Source: an uncultured Devosia sp.
Lineage (GTDB): Bacteria; Pseudomonadota; Alphaproteobacteria; Rhizobiales; Devosiaceae
Direction: 5' to 3'
DNA: 64,000 nucleotides
NCBI RefSeq assembly: GCF_913055165.1
Contig: NZ_CAJXJS010000003.1
Span: forward strand, 1 to 64,000
The notes below the pieces were generated by a model, which was given only the letters and a program-made list of their open reading frames with translations, had not been told where the DNA came from and made no database searches. Positions 10,871 to 21,643 of this stretch are shown here, one piece after another (position 1 is the stretch's first letter; each line of letters opens with the position of its first letter). Both the position numbers and the translations under genes were made by a program.

Positions 10871-11631
10871 GCACTTGGCCCCAAGGGTGGCAGGCCGGAA
10901 AGCCGCCTGCCCTCCTCGGTCTTGAGCGAGAAATCGGTCCCCAGATAAGGGTCCGCTTCTGCCGTGCAAAGAAACGCTATCGCCTTGGCGACCCAATCGG
11001 GCGAGAGATGTACCGAGGGCGAGAGCCGGCTGACGGCATTGATTGCCGAGGCGCGGATTGCCGTCTGCATGTCTGTCGCCACTGTACCTGGGCTAAGACC
11101 AATCACACGGATACCGCGACCTCGCAGTTCGACATCCATGCAGGCCGTTAGCGCTCGCAGGCCGGCCTTGCTGGCACAGTAGTGGCTCCAGCCTTCCAGC
11201 GCGCTGGTGGCGGCGCCGGAGCTGATATTGATAATGGTCCCCCCACCGGCTTTCAGCAGGAGCGGCAGCGCCAGCCGGGCGACCGCATAGGCCCCTGTAA
11301 GGTTGGTGGCAATGGCGTGGCTCCAGTCAGCCGGGTCACTGTCGATGATGCGGGCGATCGGTTCGATGGTGCCCGCATTGTTGATAAGCACATCGACGCG
11401 GCCCTTGCTCCGGGCAACCCTGTCCATGGCGCGCGCCACTGCGTCTAGGTCAGACACATCGCATTCGAGCGCCATCCCGGGGGTGGACCGATCGGCCACG
11501 GAGCGGTTCAGCGCGACAATGTCGGCGCCCAGAGCCGCCAAATGACCTGCCGCTGCCGCGCCGATGCCGCGCCTCGTGCCAGTGATCAGCACCACCTTGC
11601 CGGTCAGGTCGGGTGTTGGCGAGGTGCTCAT
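10867..11631 (-). CDS. SDR-family oxidoreductase
   Basis: TGxxxGIG motif (ITGTRRGIGAAAA), NNAG, YCASK. Confidence 0.9.
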   Translation of the reverse strand: MSTSPTPDLTGKVVLITGTRRGIGAAAAGHLAALGADIVALNRSVADRSTPGMALECDVSDLDAVARAMDRVARSKGRVDVLINNAGTIEPIARIIDSDPADWSHAIATNLTGAYAVARLALPLLLKAGGGTIINISSGAATSALEGWSHYCASKAGLRALTACMDVELRGRGIRVIGLSPGTVATDMQTAIRASAINAVSRLSPSVHLSPDWVAKAIAFLCTAEADPYLGTDFSLKTEEGRRLSGLPPLGPSA

Positions 11632-12140
11632 GCCCCACCTCCCCGTGCCGGGATGGCATTGCTCCGATCATAGACCAGCCCGGCCAGCAATGCAGCCAGG
11701 TCTGGTCGGGCATAGGGGGCGTTGCCAATCTGGACCAGATGCAGGCGCCCATGATCGTCGGTCGCGAAAGCCGCTGGTTCCGCGAAGGGCTGGCTGGCGC
11801 CCGTGCCGTCGGGCTGGGTGATATGAAGACCCAATTGGGTCATTTGCTCAAGCGTCAGCCCTGCGGCCACCCGGCCCCTGTATCCGGTCCGGGACAGAAA
11901 CGCTGCGGCCCGATCCGCCGGGTCCGCGGTCGCCAGAACAAGCGCGATGCCGGCCTCGTCATAGCTCTGGCGCTGCTCTTCAGCCTTGCTCAGAAAGGCC
12001 TCGCACATCGGGCAGTGGGCGCCTCGGAAAATGACCAGCAACCGCCAGCCCGGCGCGACAAGCGGCAGCGTGCCGCCATCGGCCAGGGTGAGCGCGAAGT
12101 CGGGAAGCGGGCGACCAGGGATGGGGGTTGGTTGCGGCAT
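11628..12140 (-). CDS. Peroxiredoxin-like (AhpC/TSA-like) protein
   Basis: FRGAHCPMCEAFLSKAEE redox motif; ATGA overlap with SDR gene. Confidence 0.75.
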   Translation of the reverse strand: MPQPTPIPGRPLPDFALTLADGGTLPLVAPGWRLLVIFRGAHCPMCEAFLSKAEEQRQSYDEAGIALVLATADPADRAAAFLSRTGYRGRVAAGLTLEQMTQLGLHITQPDGTGASQPFAEPAAFATDDHGRLHLVQIGNAPYARPDLAALLAGLVYDRSNAIPARGGGA

Positions 12141-12237
12141 GGCGTGTCTCCTGTGGCTGTGACCACGCCTTGATATTTCCTGCCGTTATCGCGATAAATG
12201 ATCTCAAGCAAAGCATATTCGTGCATAATTTGCAGCA

Positions 12238-13134
12238 ATGAATCTTTCGGCCCTGAAATATTTCGTAGCGGTTGCAGAGCAAGGCAGCTTCGCCAACGCT
12301 GCCGTTGCCTGCGACATCGATCCCTCAACCATGTCGCGCCATATTGCGGCGCTCGAGCGTGAACTGGGTGCGCGCCTGTTCCAGCGCAGCACCCGCCAGG
12401 TGGCGCTGACCGAGATTGGCACGCATGCCCTGGCCCATGCCCGCCAGGTCCTTTCCGAGGTCGAGGCGCTGCGGGACGCCACAATGAGGGGGACTACCGA
12501 GCTGGTGGGGCGCGTGCGGCTCTCCGCGTCGGTGGCCTATGGAGAGCGCCGCATTGCCCCCCTGTTGGGGCGTTTCCAGGCAAGATATCCGCGCCTGACC
12601 CTTGAGATGATCCTGTCCGATGCCAATCAGGACCTGGTGGCCGAGGCAATCGACCTGGTCGTCCGGCACGGCCCGGGCGTTACTGGGGATCTCGTAGTGT
12701 CGCGCCTGCACAGCACCCGATACCGGGTCTGTGCCACGCCAGACTTTCTTGATCGGAACGGCAGGCCCGAGCATCTGGAGGCTCTCGTCAGCCTTCCGTG
12801 CCTTGGCTATGCGCTGCCAGGACTGGAGAACCAATGGTATTGCCGGCACGAAGCCGGATATAGCCCCGTGCCCATATCTACCAGTCTCAGTCTGAGTTCG
12901 CCGCTGGCGCTGCGCGGCGCCTGCCTGGGCGGTGCGGGCCTGGCGCTTCTGGCCGACTGGCTGGTCGAAGCGGACCTGGCCACGGGCGCCCTCGTGTCGC
13001 TTCTGGATCAGGATGACTTGTCGCCGGGGCCTGCAGAGAACGCGGCCTGGCTGGTTTACGCTTCCCGACCCTATCTGCCGCGCCGGGTCCGTGCGCTCAT
13101 CGACTTCCTGCGCGAGGAATTACAGCCCGCATAG
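12238..13134 (+). CDS. LysR-family transcriptional regulator
   Basis: N-terminal HTH MNLSALKYFVAVAEQGSFANAAVACDIDPSTMSRHIAALERELGARLFQRSTRQVALTEIG. Confidence 0.92.
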   Translation: MNLSALKYFVAVAEQGSFANAAVACDIDPSTMSRHIAALERELGARLFQRSTRQVALTEIGTHALAHARQVLSEVEALRDATMRGTTELVGRVRLSASVAYGERRIAPLLGRFQARYPRLTLEMILSDANQDLVAEAIDLVVRHGPGVTGDLVVSRLHSTRYRVCATPDFLDRNGRPEHLEALVSLPCLGYALPGLENQWYCRHEAGYSPVPISTSLSLSSPLALRGACLGGAGLALLADWLVEADLATGALVSLLDQDDLSPGPAENAAWLVYASRPYLPRRVRALIDFLREELQPA

Positions 13135-13207
13135 ATTTCGGGCGCCGGATTGCTCCAGCGCCCGAACCGAACTGCCGCTCGATTGAGGCTCTTCAGCGCT
13201 TCGGCAC

Positions 13208-14692
13208 CTAGTGCCCGCCATGCCCGGGCATGCCACCTTCGGGCTTGCGGATGAAGAAGGCCGCCAGGATCGCAAAGAGCGAGATGATCGCGCCGACGAG
13301 GAAGGCTGCGCGGATACCCCCGGCAAGGGCCTCGACAGGGTCGACACCCTCGGCCGCCAATGCCGCGGTGCGGATGGTCATCAGCGCGATGAACAGAGCA
13401 ATGCCCGCCGCGCCTGCCAATTGCTGGATAGAGCCCAGTACGGCCGAGGCGTGCGAGTAGAGCTCCATGCGCACCGAACCCATGGACGAGGTGAAGACCG
13501 GCGTAAAGATCAGGGCCAGGCCGACGCTCAGCACCATATGTCCGGCCAGCAGTGCCCAGGGCGAGGTATCCTGCCCTACCATGGTCAGGGCCCAGAGGAC
13601 GGCGGAGACCAGGATGGCGCCGGGCACAGCCAGCACGGTCGGCCCGACCCGGTCATAGAGGCGGCCGACCACCGGGCCCAGCAGGCCCATGATCAGGCCA
13701 CCGGGCAGCAACAGCAGGCCGGTCTGCAGCGTATCCAGACCCACCACGTTCTGGGTGTAGATCGGCAGCAGGATGACCGAGCCGAACAGGGTCATCATGG
13801 CGACAAGCATCATCGAGACCGACACCGTATAGTTGCGTGACTGGAAGACGCGCAGGTCCAGGAGGGCCTTGTTCTCGGCCTGCAGGCCCAGTTGGCGCCA
13901 TACGAACAGGGCCATGGCCACAACGCCGATAGCGATGGGCAGCCAGAGCGGGATGGCGGTGGCCTCGTCGGGACGGGCAAAGCTTTCGCCAAAACCGGAC
14001 AGGCCATAGACCAACCCGCCAAAGGCCAGTGCCGACAGCACCACCGAAAGATAGTCGAGCGGCGCATAACGCGGGGTCGAGACATTGCGGATGCGGGCGG
14101 CGCCCAGCACCAGAGCCAGAATGGCGATGGGCAGGGTGAAATAGAACATGAAGCGCCAGTCGAAATTGTTGAGGATGAACCCGCCAATGGTCGGACCGAT
14201 GGCCGGGGCCACGGACATGACGATGGAGATGTTGCCCATGGTCTTGCCGCGTGCCTCAGGAGGCACCAGGGTCATCACCGTGGTCATCAGCAGCGGCATC
14301 ATGATGGCAGTGCCCACCGCCTGGATCACCCGGCCGGCGACGAGCAGTTCCAGGCCCGGAGACAGCGCGCAGACCAGCGTGCCAGCCGTGAAGATGGAGA
14401 TGGCCAAGAGGAAGATCGGACGCGTATTGAGGCGTTGCAGCAGGAAGCCGGTGATCGGGATCACCACCGCCATCGTCAGCAGAAAGGCCGTCGTCAGCCA
14501 CTGGGCCGCGCTGGCGGTGACACCAAGATCACCCATCAGGTGCGGGATGGCGACGCTCATGATGGTTTCGTTGAGAAACACCACGAAGGTCGAAACCAGG
14601 AGGATGGCAATGACCAGCCTATTGCGGGCGGCATTGTCGGGATGATGCGGCGCGATCTCCGCCGTTTCATCCATGGTGGCTTGCATTGTCAT
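13208..14692 (-). CDS. MFS multidrug efflux transporter, DHA2 type
   Basis: 14-TM pattern; FVVFLNETIMSVAIPHLMGDL and QWLTTAFLLTMAVVIPITGFL; start trimmed to ATG at 14692. Confidence 0.88.
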   Translation of the reverse strand: MTMQATMDETAEIAPHHPDNAARNRLVIAILLVSTFVVFLNETIMSVAIPHLMGDLGVTASAAQWLTTAFLLTMAVVIPITGFLLQRLNTRPIFLLAISIFTAGTLVCALSPGLELLVAGRVIQAVGTAIMMPLLMTTVMTLVPPEARGKTMGNISIVMSVAPAIGPTIGGFILNNFDWRFMFYFTLPIAILALVLGAARIRNVSTPRYAPLDYLSVVLSALAFGGLVYGLSGFGESFARPDEATAIPLWLPIAIGVVAMALFVWRQLGLQAENKALLDLRVFQSRNYTVSVSMMLVAMMTLFGSVILLPIYTQNVVGLDTLQTGLLLLPGGLIMGLLGPVVGRLYDRVGPTVLAVPGAILVSAVLWALTMVGQDTSPWALLAGHMVLSVGLALIFTPVFTSSMGSVRMELYSHASAVLGSIQQLAGAAGIALFIALMTIRTAALAAEGVDPVEALAGGIRAAFLVGAIISLFAILAAFFIRKPEGGMPGHGGH

Positions 14693-15053
14693 CTTCCTGT
14701 CCCTCATCACAAAAAATGTGTCGCCCATGCGACGGCAGAAGCCGTCAACTTTCGACACGGGATTTGCAAAAAACGCGCGACAGCCTTTGTCAGCAGATCG
14801 GGACGGCTAGGCGTCAACCGCGCAGGCGGGTTGGACGCGGAATGGCGAAAACTGATTGGCCGGCGGGCGCGCTTTCCTACGCCCGCGAGGCGGTGCCGTA
14901 AAGTCTTGTAATGCATGGGCGGCATGCCGATATCTGTTGCGGCGGCCACTGCGTCGCCATTGATGTTCTTGTTCTGTTCTCATCAACCTGATAGCATTCC
15001 CATGCGTTGGAGGAAAGGCGATTCCCTCCCGCGTCGAGGCAGGAGACAGAACC

Positions 15054-16202
15054 ATGGCCCTCTACCAGGCCCCCTCTTTTGAAGCCCTTGAGCGTTTGAG
15101 CCGCAGCCGCGATGCCGATCTGGCACGGCGCGAATTGATGCAGCCCGATCGCATTCGCGGTCGTGGCGCCCAGACCAATCGCTCGGGGCGTTTCGAGACA
15201 CATCAGCGCGATGGATTTGACGATGGTTGGGGCAGTGTCGAGCCGCTCCCCCTGTTCGAGACGATCGAACATATCGAGCGCGCCAAGACCATCATCACCA
15301 CCAATGACAGCCCGGACATCGGCTTTGAGCGTTCGATCAATCCCTATCGCGGCTGCGAGCATGGCTGTTCTTATTGCTTTGCGCGCCCCACCCACGCCTA
15401 TCTCGGGCATTCGGCGGGCGTGGACTTCGAGCGTGACATCTATGTCAAAGCCAATGCGGTAGAGGCCCTGCGCGCCGAACTTTCGGCCAAGAACTACAGG
15501 CCCAAGCCCATTGCCATGGGCACCAATACCGACCCATACCAGCCGGCCGAACGGACACATAAGCTGACCCGCGGCATTCTCGAGGTCATGCTGGAGACCC
15601 GCCATCCGGTGATGATCACCACCAAGTCTGCCCTGATCGTGCGGGATCTGGATATCCTGACGGAACTGGCAAAGCTGGGACTGGTCAAGGTCGCCATTTC
15701 GGTGACCTCGATGGATCACAAGCTGAGCCGCAAGATGGAACCGCGTGCCTCCTCGCCAGTGCGGCGGCTGGAAGCCATCCGCCTGCTTTCAGAGGCTGGT
15801 ATCCCGACGGCTATCTTCGCCTCGCCGATGATTCCGGCCATCAACGACATGGAGCTTGAGCGCATTCTCGACGCCGGCAAGGCGCAGGGTGCTGTCAGCG
15901 CGCAGATGATCCTGCTGCGCTTGCCGGGAGAAGTGCGCGACGTGTTTCGCGAATGGCTGCTGCGACACTTCCCGGACCGGGTGCGCCATGTGCTCTCGCT
16001 GGTCCGTGACACGCGCGGCGGGCGCGACAACGACCCGCGCTTTGGCTCGCGCATGGTGGGCGAAGGCCCCTATGCGACCCTATTGCGCCAGCGCTTCGAA
16101 AAGGCGCGCGAGCGTTTTGGACTGGACGCCAAGCTGCCGCCGCTGCGGGCCGATCTTTTCGAGGCCCCGAAGGTGGAAAGCCCGCAAATGAGCCTGTTCT
16201 AG
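15054..16202 (+). CDS. PA0069-family (SplB-like) radical SAM protein
   Basis: SINPYRGCEHGCSYCFARPTHAYL (CxxxCxxC) plus TNTDPYQPAE and MITTKS motifs. Confidence 0.9.
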   Translation: MALYQAPSFEALERLSRSRDADLARRELMQPDRIRGRGAQTNRSGRFETHQRDGFDDGWGSVEPLPLFETIEHIERAKTIITTNDSPDIGFERSINPYRGCEHGCSYCFARPTHAYLGHSAGVDFERDIYVKANAVEALRAELSAKNYRPKPIAMGTNTDPYQPAERTHKLTRGILEVMLETRHPVMITTKSALIVRDLDILTELAKLGLVKVAISVTSMDHKLSRKMEPRASSPVRRLEAIRLLSEAGIPTAIFASPMIPAINDMELERILDAGKAQGAVSAQMILLRLPGEVRDVFREWLLRHFPDRVRHVLSLVRDTRGGRDNDPRFGSRMVGEGPYATLLRQRFEKARERFGLDAKLPPLRADLFEAPKVESPQMSLF

Positions 16203-16207
16203 GCAGG

Positions 16208-16792
16208 CTAGTATTGCGCGACCCTGCGGGCATAGGTGGCCATGAAGTCGAGCGAGGCCAGCACGCCGCGTAGCGACAGCCAAGTGCGAACCGGCTCCGC
16301 CTGGCCCAGAAGCGGCACTGACAGGGTCACCGCATTCCGGTCCTTCATTGTCTCGATGATGGCGTCGCGCTGGTCCGGGTCTGCGATGAAGAACTGGTTG
16401 ATTGTGTTGAACCGCGTCTCGATGCCGGTGCCCATCGTGAGGGCGATCGGCGGCTCGCCGCCAAATTGCAGTGTCATCGGTCGCGCCGGGTCGTATTCCC
16501 CCTCTTCGGGTGACACGGTGATTGCCAGATCGAGGACACCGTTGAGCCGATTGCGGATCAGGGTCAGCTTGTAGGCTGGCAGTCCGGCTCCGTTCAGTTC
16601 CTGGCTGCCGGTGCTGGCAAAGCAGGAATGAAAGTAGTAGCCGTCCGCATCTTCATTGATGACATCGGGACAGGCTGCCAGCCAGTCCCGGTTGTATTCG
16701 CGCCACTCGCCAAAGGGATGGTGGAAGGGCTCGGCCGTACTCGGGCCGGTCAGCAGCAGGAAGGCCATAAGGCCGCTTGCTTTGCGCATCAA
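16208..16792 (-). CDS. Conserved hypothetical exported protein
   Basis: Signal peptide-like N-terminus (MMRKASGLMAFLLLTGPSTAEP); convergent with the radical SAM gene. Confidence 0.6.
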   Translation of the reverse strand: MMRKASGLMAFLLLTGPSTAEPFHHPFGEWREYNRDWLAACPDVINEDADGYYFHSCFASTGSQELNGAGLPAYKLTLIRNRLNGVLDLAITVSPEEGEYDPARPMTLQFGGEPPIALTMGTGIETRFNTINQFFIADPDQRDAIIETMKDRNAVTLSVPLLGQAEPVRTWLSLRGVLASLDFMATYARRVAQY

Positions 16793-16935
16793 AGTCTCTC
16801 TCGCCTTTGCCCCCCGGCGGAGACTCTTGTATCAGCACATTCGCGGACAGGAATAGGGCATTCCATCTTTCCGACACGGTCGGGCGCCAATCAGGCGTCG
16901 CCCAATGCCTGGGCCTAACGAAATGGCAGATCGAA

Positions 16936-17301
16936 ATGACGACGCAATCCATCAATGGCATCACGGTCTATTTCGTCGCCGCCACCGGCGCGCCGCTCAG
17001 CGCCGAACAGGACGCCCTGGATCTTATCGGAGAGACCTATGGAACCGGGACCGAAATGATCGTGGTACCGGCGCAGCGCTTTGCGCCGGGTTTTTTCGAT
17101 CTCAGCACCCGCACGGCCGGTCACTTTTTCCAGAAGCTGCAGAATTACCAGATGCGGCTCGCCATCCTCGGCGACATCTCGCAGCACATGGCAGCGAGCA
17201 AAGCTTTGCGTGATTTTGTCGGCGAGACCAACAGGGTTGGCCATCACCTCTTCGCGCCAGACCGGGCGGCGCTCGAGATCGTCCTCATGCGGGGGCGATA
17301 G
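16936..17301 (+). CDS. DUF4180-family protein
   Basis: LDLIGETYGTGTEMIVVPAQRFAPGFFDLSTRTAGHFFQKLQNYQMRLAILGDIS resembles DUF4180; start at ATG 16936. Confidence 0.7.
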   Translation: MTTQSINGITVYFVAATGAPLSAEQDALDLIGETYGTGTEMIVVPAQRFAPGFFDLSTRTAGHFFQKLQNYQMRLAILGDISQHMAASKALRDFVGETNRVGHHLFAPDRAALEIVLMRGR

Positions 17302-17303
17302 GG

Positions 17304-17996
17304 ATGGCACGCAAGGGCAAGGTAACGGCCGCAAACGCGGAACTCTTTGCACCGGAAGCGGGCTTTCCCGATTTCAGCCATGAGGAAATGCTGATCGCGC
17401 GCGGCGCACGACTGGTCGCCGGGGTAGATGAAGCCGGCCGCGGTCCCCTGGCCGGACCCGTTGTCGTGGCCGCGGTCCGGCTCGATCCTGCCCGCATCCC
17501 GGATGGCCTCAACGATTCCAAGAAGCTGACGGCCGAGCGCCGGGAGGCCTTGTTCGAGCAGATCCTGTCCACGGCGGATGTCGCCATCGTTTCGGCGCCG
17601 CCCAGCGACATCGTCTCGCTCAACATTCGTGGCGCTACCCTCGCAGCCATGGCGCGCGCCGTCCGGGCTTTGCCGCACCGGGTGGACCGGGTGCTGGTGG
17701 ATGGGCGCGACGTGCCGCCGGAGCTGCCCTGCCCGGGCATTGCCCTCATCGGTGGCGACGGCCGCAGCGTCTCGATCGCAGCGGCTTCGATCGTGGCCAA
17801 GGTGATGCGCGACCGCATGTGCGAAATCATGGATTGCGACGCGCCGCATTTCGGCTTTGCCGGCCACAAGGGCTATGGCACCGCGGCGCATCTTGCGGCG
17901 CTCGACCTGCATGGGCCCTGCCGCCACCACCGCGCCGAATTCGGCCCCGTCGCCGCCCTTTTACTCGCCCGGACGAGCATTGAGGTGGTGGGTTAA
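17304..17996 (+). CDS. rnhB: Ribonuclease HII
   Basis: LVAGVDEAGRGPLAGPVVVAAV, NDSKKLTAERRE, GHKGYGTAAH. Confidence 0.95.
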   Translation: MARKGKVTAANAELFAPEAGFPDFSHEEMLIARGARLVAGVDEAGRGPLAGPVVVAAVRLDPARIPDGLNDSKKLTAERREALFEQILSTADVAIVSAPPSDIVSLNIRGATLAAMARAVRALPHRVDRVLVDGRDVPPELPCPGIALIGGDGRSVSIAAASIVAKVMRDRMCEIMDCDAPHFGFAGHKGYGTAAHLAALDLHGPCRHHRAEFGPVAALLLARTSIEVVG

Positions 17997-18057
17997 CCCC
18001 TCGCTAACCCCTTGCGAACGCTCCATTAACCTCGTGGCCCTATAACGGTCTTGTTAG

Positions 18058-19215
<1,158 letters not shown>

Positions 19216-19250
19216 TCCTGACCTCCAATCAAATCTCAGGCTCTAAAACT

Positions 19251-19278
19251 GGCCGCCGGGCAATCCGGCGGCCTTTTT
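19251..19278 (+). terminator. Rho-independent terminator downstream of ccrM
   Basis: GGCCGCCGG-GCAAT-CCGGCGGCC followed by TTTTT. Confidence 0.85.
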
Positions 19279-19324
19279 GTTTGCGGTCAAGACAGACGCG
19301 TCTAGATTGGCTGAAATCCAGCTC

Positions 19325-19855
19325 ATGACGATGACAATGGCGATCACCATCCGACACATTACCCCCGCCGATGCTCCAGGTTTTCACGATGCCCTGGACA
19401 GCGTGGCGCGCGAGAGGCGCTTCCTGCGGCTGACCAGCGCCCCGCCGCTTGAGCGGTCACAGGCCTTCATTGCCGACAATATCGCCAAGGGTAATCCGCA
19501 ATATGTGGCGGTTGATACGGGCGTGCTGGTGGGCTGGTGCGATATCTGCCGCTGCGATGAGCCGGGCTCGGAGCATTGCGGCGCGCTCGGCATGGGCCTG
19601 GTCCTGAGCCATCGCGGCAAGGGGATCGGTCGCGACATGCTTGCGGCGACGCTCGACGCGGCGCAGAGCCGGTTCGACCGCGTTGAACTGGACGTCTATG
19701 CGTCAAACACGCCTGCCATATCCCTCTATGAGAAATCCGGCTTCACCCATGAGGGGCGGCGTCGGCGCGCCATCCAGCGCGATGGCCGGTTTGACGACAT
19801 CATCATCATGGGCCTGCTGTTCAGTCAAAGCCTGCCGCAGCCAATACCTTCCTGA
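19325..19855 (+). CDS. GNAT-family N-acetyltransferase
   Basis: GMGLVLSHRGKGIGRDML (acetyl-CoA loop), LDVYASNTPAISLYEKSGFTHEGRRRRAI. Confidence 0.88.
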   Translation: MTMTMAITIRHITPADAPGFHDALDSVARERRFLRLTSAPPLERSQAFIADNIAKGNPQYVAVDTGVLVGWCDICRCDEPGSEHCGALGMGLVLSHRGKGIGRDMLAATLDAAQSRFDRVELDVYASNTPAISLYEKSGFTHEGRRRRAIQRDGRFDDIIIMGLLFSQSLPQPIPS

Positions 19856-20873
19856 ACAGGGTCGGCAGGGCCTCGCCCTTGAGCGCCGCTGGCGGCGCCC
19901 ACCAGCCGTCGCCCAGCCCCTCGGGCGATACCGCGGCCGACCACACCTCAAGCTCCAGGCGGAAATGGGTGAACACATGCACCACCTGTCCGCGGTGGTG
20001 CCATTGGGCCGCCACCGGATAGGCCGGTTCTCCCGGCGCATCACTCCATTCCGAGGTCGGCACCTCGGTCATCCCGGCCAGCAAACCCCTGGCGGGGCGC
20101 GTCTGCAGATAGACGTCCCCCGCCCCATCCTGCATCACATAGGCGTGACCGCGACGCACCGGCCGCTCGGCCTTTTGCGGCTTTATAGGATAGCGCGTCG
20201 GCTCACCTGACCGCCGGGCCTCGCACCCGTCATGGAGCGGACAGACAAGACACATGGCCGCGCGGGGCGCGCAGATGGTGGCGCCCAGGTCCATCATGGC
20301 CTGGGCAAAATCGCCGGCCCGTTCAGGCACCGCCAGTTGCAAGGCGCCACGCAATTGCTCCTTGGCCTCGCGCACCGGCACCTCCAGCGCATAGTAGCGC
20401 GCCAATACCCGGTCGAGATTGCCATCGAGCACGGCCACACGCTCATCGAAACAGATGGCGGCAATCGCGGCGCTGGTATAGGCGCCGATGCCGGGCAGGA
20501 CCTGAAGACCGGCGGCAGTATCGGGGAAGATGCCGGCATGGTCGCGCACCACTGCCTGCGCGCAGGCGTGCAGGTTTCGCGCCCTTGCGTAATAGCCCAG
20601 CCCCGCCCATTCGCGCAGCACCGCGTCAAGCGGCGCCTTGGCAAGGTCGTAAACCGTGGGCCAGAGCGTGGTGAATCGAATGAAATAGGCCTTCACCGCG
20701 GCCACGGTGGTCTGCTGCAACATCACCTCACTCAGCCAGACCCGATAGGGATCGGGCCGTTTGCCGGACTTCCGGTCCGCCGGAGAAACGCGCCAGGGCA
20801 GATCGCGGGCATGGCTGTCATACCAGGCGAGCACGGCCGTGGAATCAATGGGATGCGGATGGGCAAGGGGCAT
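19821..20873 (-). CDS. mutY: A/G-specific adenine glycosylase
   Basis: WYDSHARDLPWR, EVMLQQTTVAAVKAYF, LPGIGAYTSAAIAAI, Fe-S Cys cluster CAPRAAMCLVCPLHDGC; start trimmed to ATG 20873. Confidence 0.95.
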   Translation of the reverse strand: MPLAHPHPIDSTAVLAWYDSHARDLPWRVSPADRKSGKRPDPYRVWLSEVMLQQTTVAAVKAYFIRFTTLWPTVYDLAKAPLDAVLREWAGLGYYARARNLHACAQAVVRDHAGIFPDTAAGLQVLPGIGAYTSAAIAAICFDERVAVLDGNLDRVLARYYALEVPVREAKEQLRGALQLAVPERAGDFAQAMMDLGATICAPRAAMCLVCPLHDGCEARRSGEPTRYPIKPQKAERPVRRGHAYVMQDGAGDVYLQTRPARGLLAGMTEVPTSEWSDAPGEPAYPVAAQWHHRGQVVHVFTHFRLELEVWSAAVSPEGLGDGWWAPPAALKGEALPTLFRKVLAAAGFD

Positions 20874-20915
20874 GCGTGGGGGATAGCGCGATCGCGCCGG
20901 CCGCTTCAAGAAGAA

Positions 20916-20968
20916 TACCCCCACCCTCCTTCCCCTTGATGGGGAGGGATTGAGGGTGGGGTGCGCCA
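20916..20968. repeat. Dispersed palindrome-rich intergenic repeat, copy 1
   Basis: CCCCCACCCTCCTTCCCCTTGATGGGGAGGGATTGAGGGTGGGGTGCGCC; related inverted copy near 59961-60010. Confidence 0.65.
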
Positions 20969-21036
20969 CGCATGTCGAGGCATCAACATGAACGCCACGC
21001 TTGTCCAGAACCCTTGTGCAGGGGTATTGCACTCAA

Positions 21037-21552
21037 ATGCCCAAGGATGAGCTGCCCGAACCCAAACGCCGCAACAAGACGCTGTCGGTTTCCGACGCGC
21101 TCTCGGGCGCGCTCGATCCGGTCCTGAAAAAGCGCGGATTTGCCGGGCGGGACATTCTCGCCCAATGGCGCCACATCGCCCCGCCTCCCTTCGACCAGAC
21201 CACCCTGCCCGACAAACTGAGCTGGCCCCGCGGCAATCATGGCGCGGATGGCGCAACGCTCTATCTCCGCTGTGCACCGGGCCAGGCCCTGTTTGCCCAG
21301 CACGAGGCGCCGGCCATTGCCGCGGCCGTCAACCGCTATTTTGGGTATGTCCTTGTCAATGATGTCAGATTGTCGGCAGAACCATTCACCCCCGGTTCAG
21401 GCCAGCGGGTGCAAAAACCTCAACAACCGAGCCAGAGCGAAATCGCAAAGGTCGGCAAGGCGACCGAAATGGTCGAAAATGAAGATCTGCGGGAAGCGTT
21501 GAGGACCCTGGGCCTGGCGCTCTCCAGCAGGTCAAAGCAGAAGAGGCAATAG
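21037..21552 (+). CDS. DUF721 (DciA-like) protein
   Basis: LSGALDPVLKKRGFAGRDILAQWRHIAPP and LYLRCAPGQALFAQHEAPAIAAAVNRYFGY. Confidence 0.8.
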   Translation: MPKDELPEPKRRNKTLSVSDALSGALDPVLKKRGFAGRDILAQWRHIAPPPFDQTTLPDKLSWPRGNHGADGATLYLRCAPGQALFAQHEAPAIAAAVNRYFGYVLVNDVRLSAEPFTPGSGQRVQKPQQPSQSEIAKVGKATEMVENEDLREALRTLGLALSSRSKQKRQ

Positions 21553-21643
21553 CCCGTTCACCCCCAAGTGATGTCGGTGCCCACTTGCCGACACCTTCGC
21601 TGTGTGTAGTGTCGCGCAGCCAATAAATTCAGGAGCCTGAGAC

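Noticed and set aside
13137-13166. Inverted repeat TTCGGGCGC-N12-GCGCCCGAA between convergent LysR and MFS genes
   Set aside because: Probably an ordinary bidirectional transcript end; no distinctive feature beyond position
20874-21032. N-terminal extension of mutY (MQYPCTRVLDKRG...)
   Set aside because: Translates an intergenic repeat (HPTLNPSPSRG); the conserved MutY start is at ATG 20873
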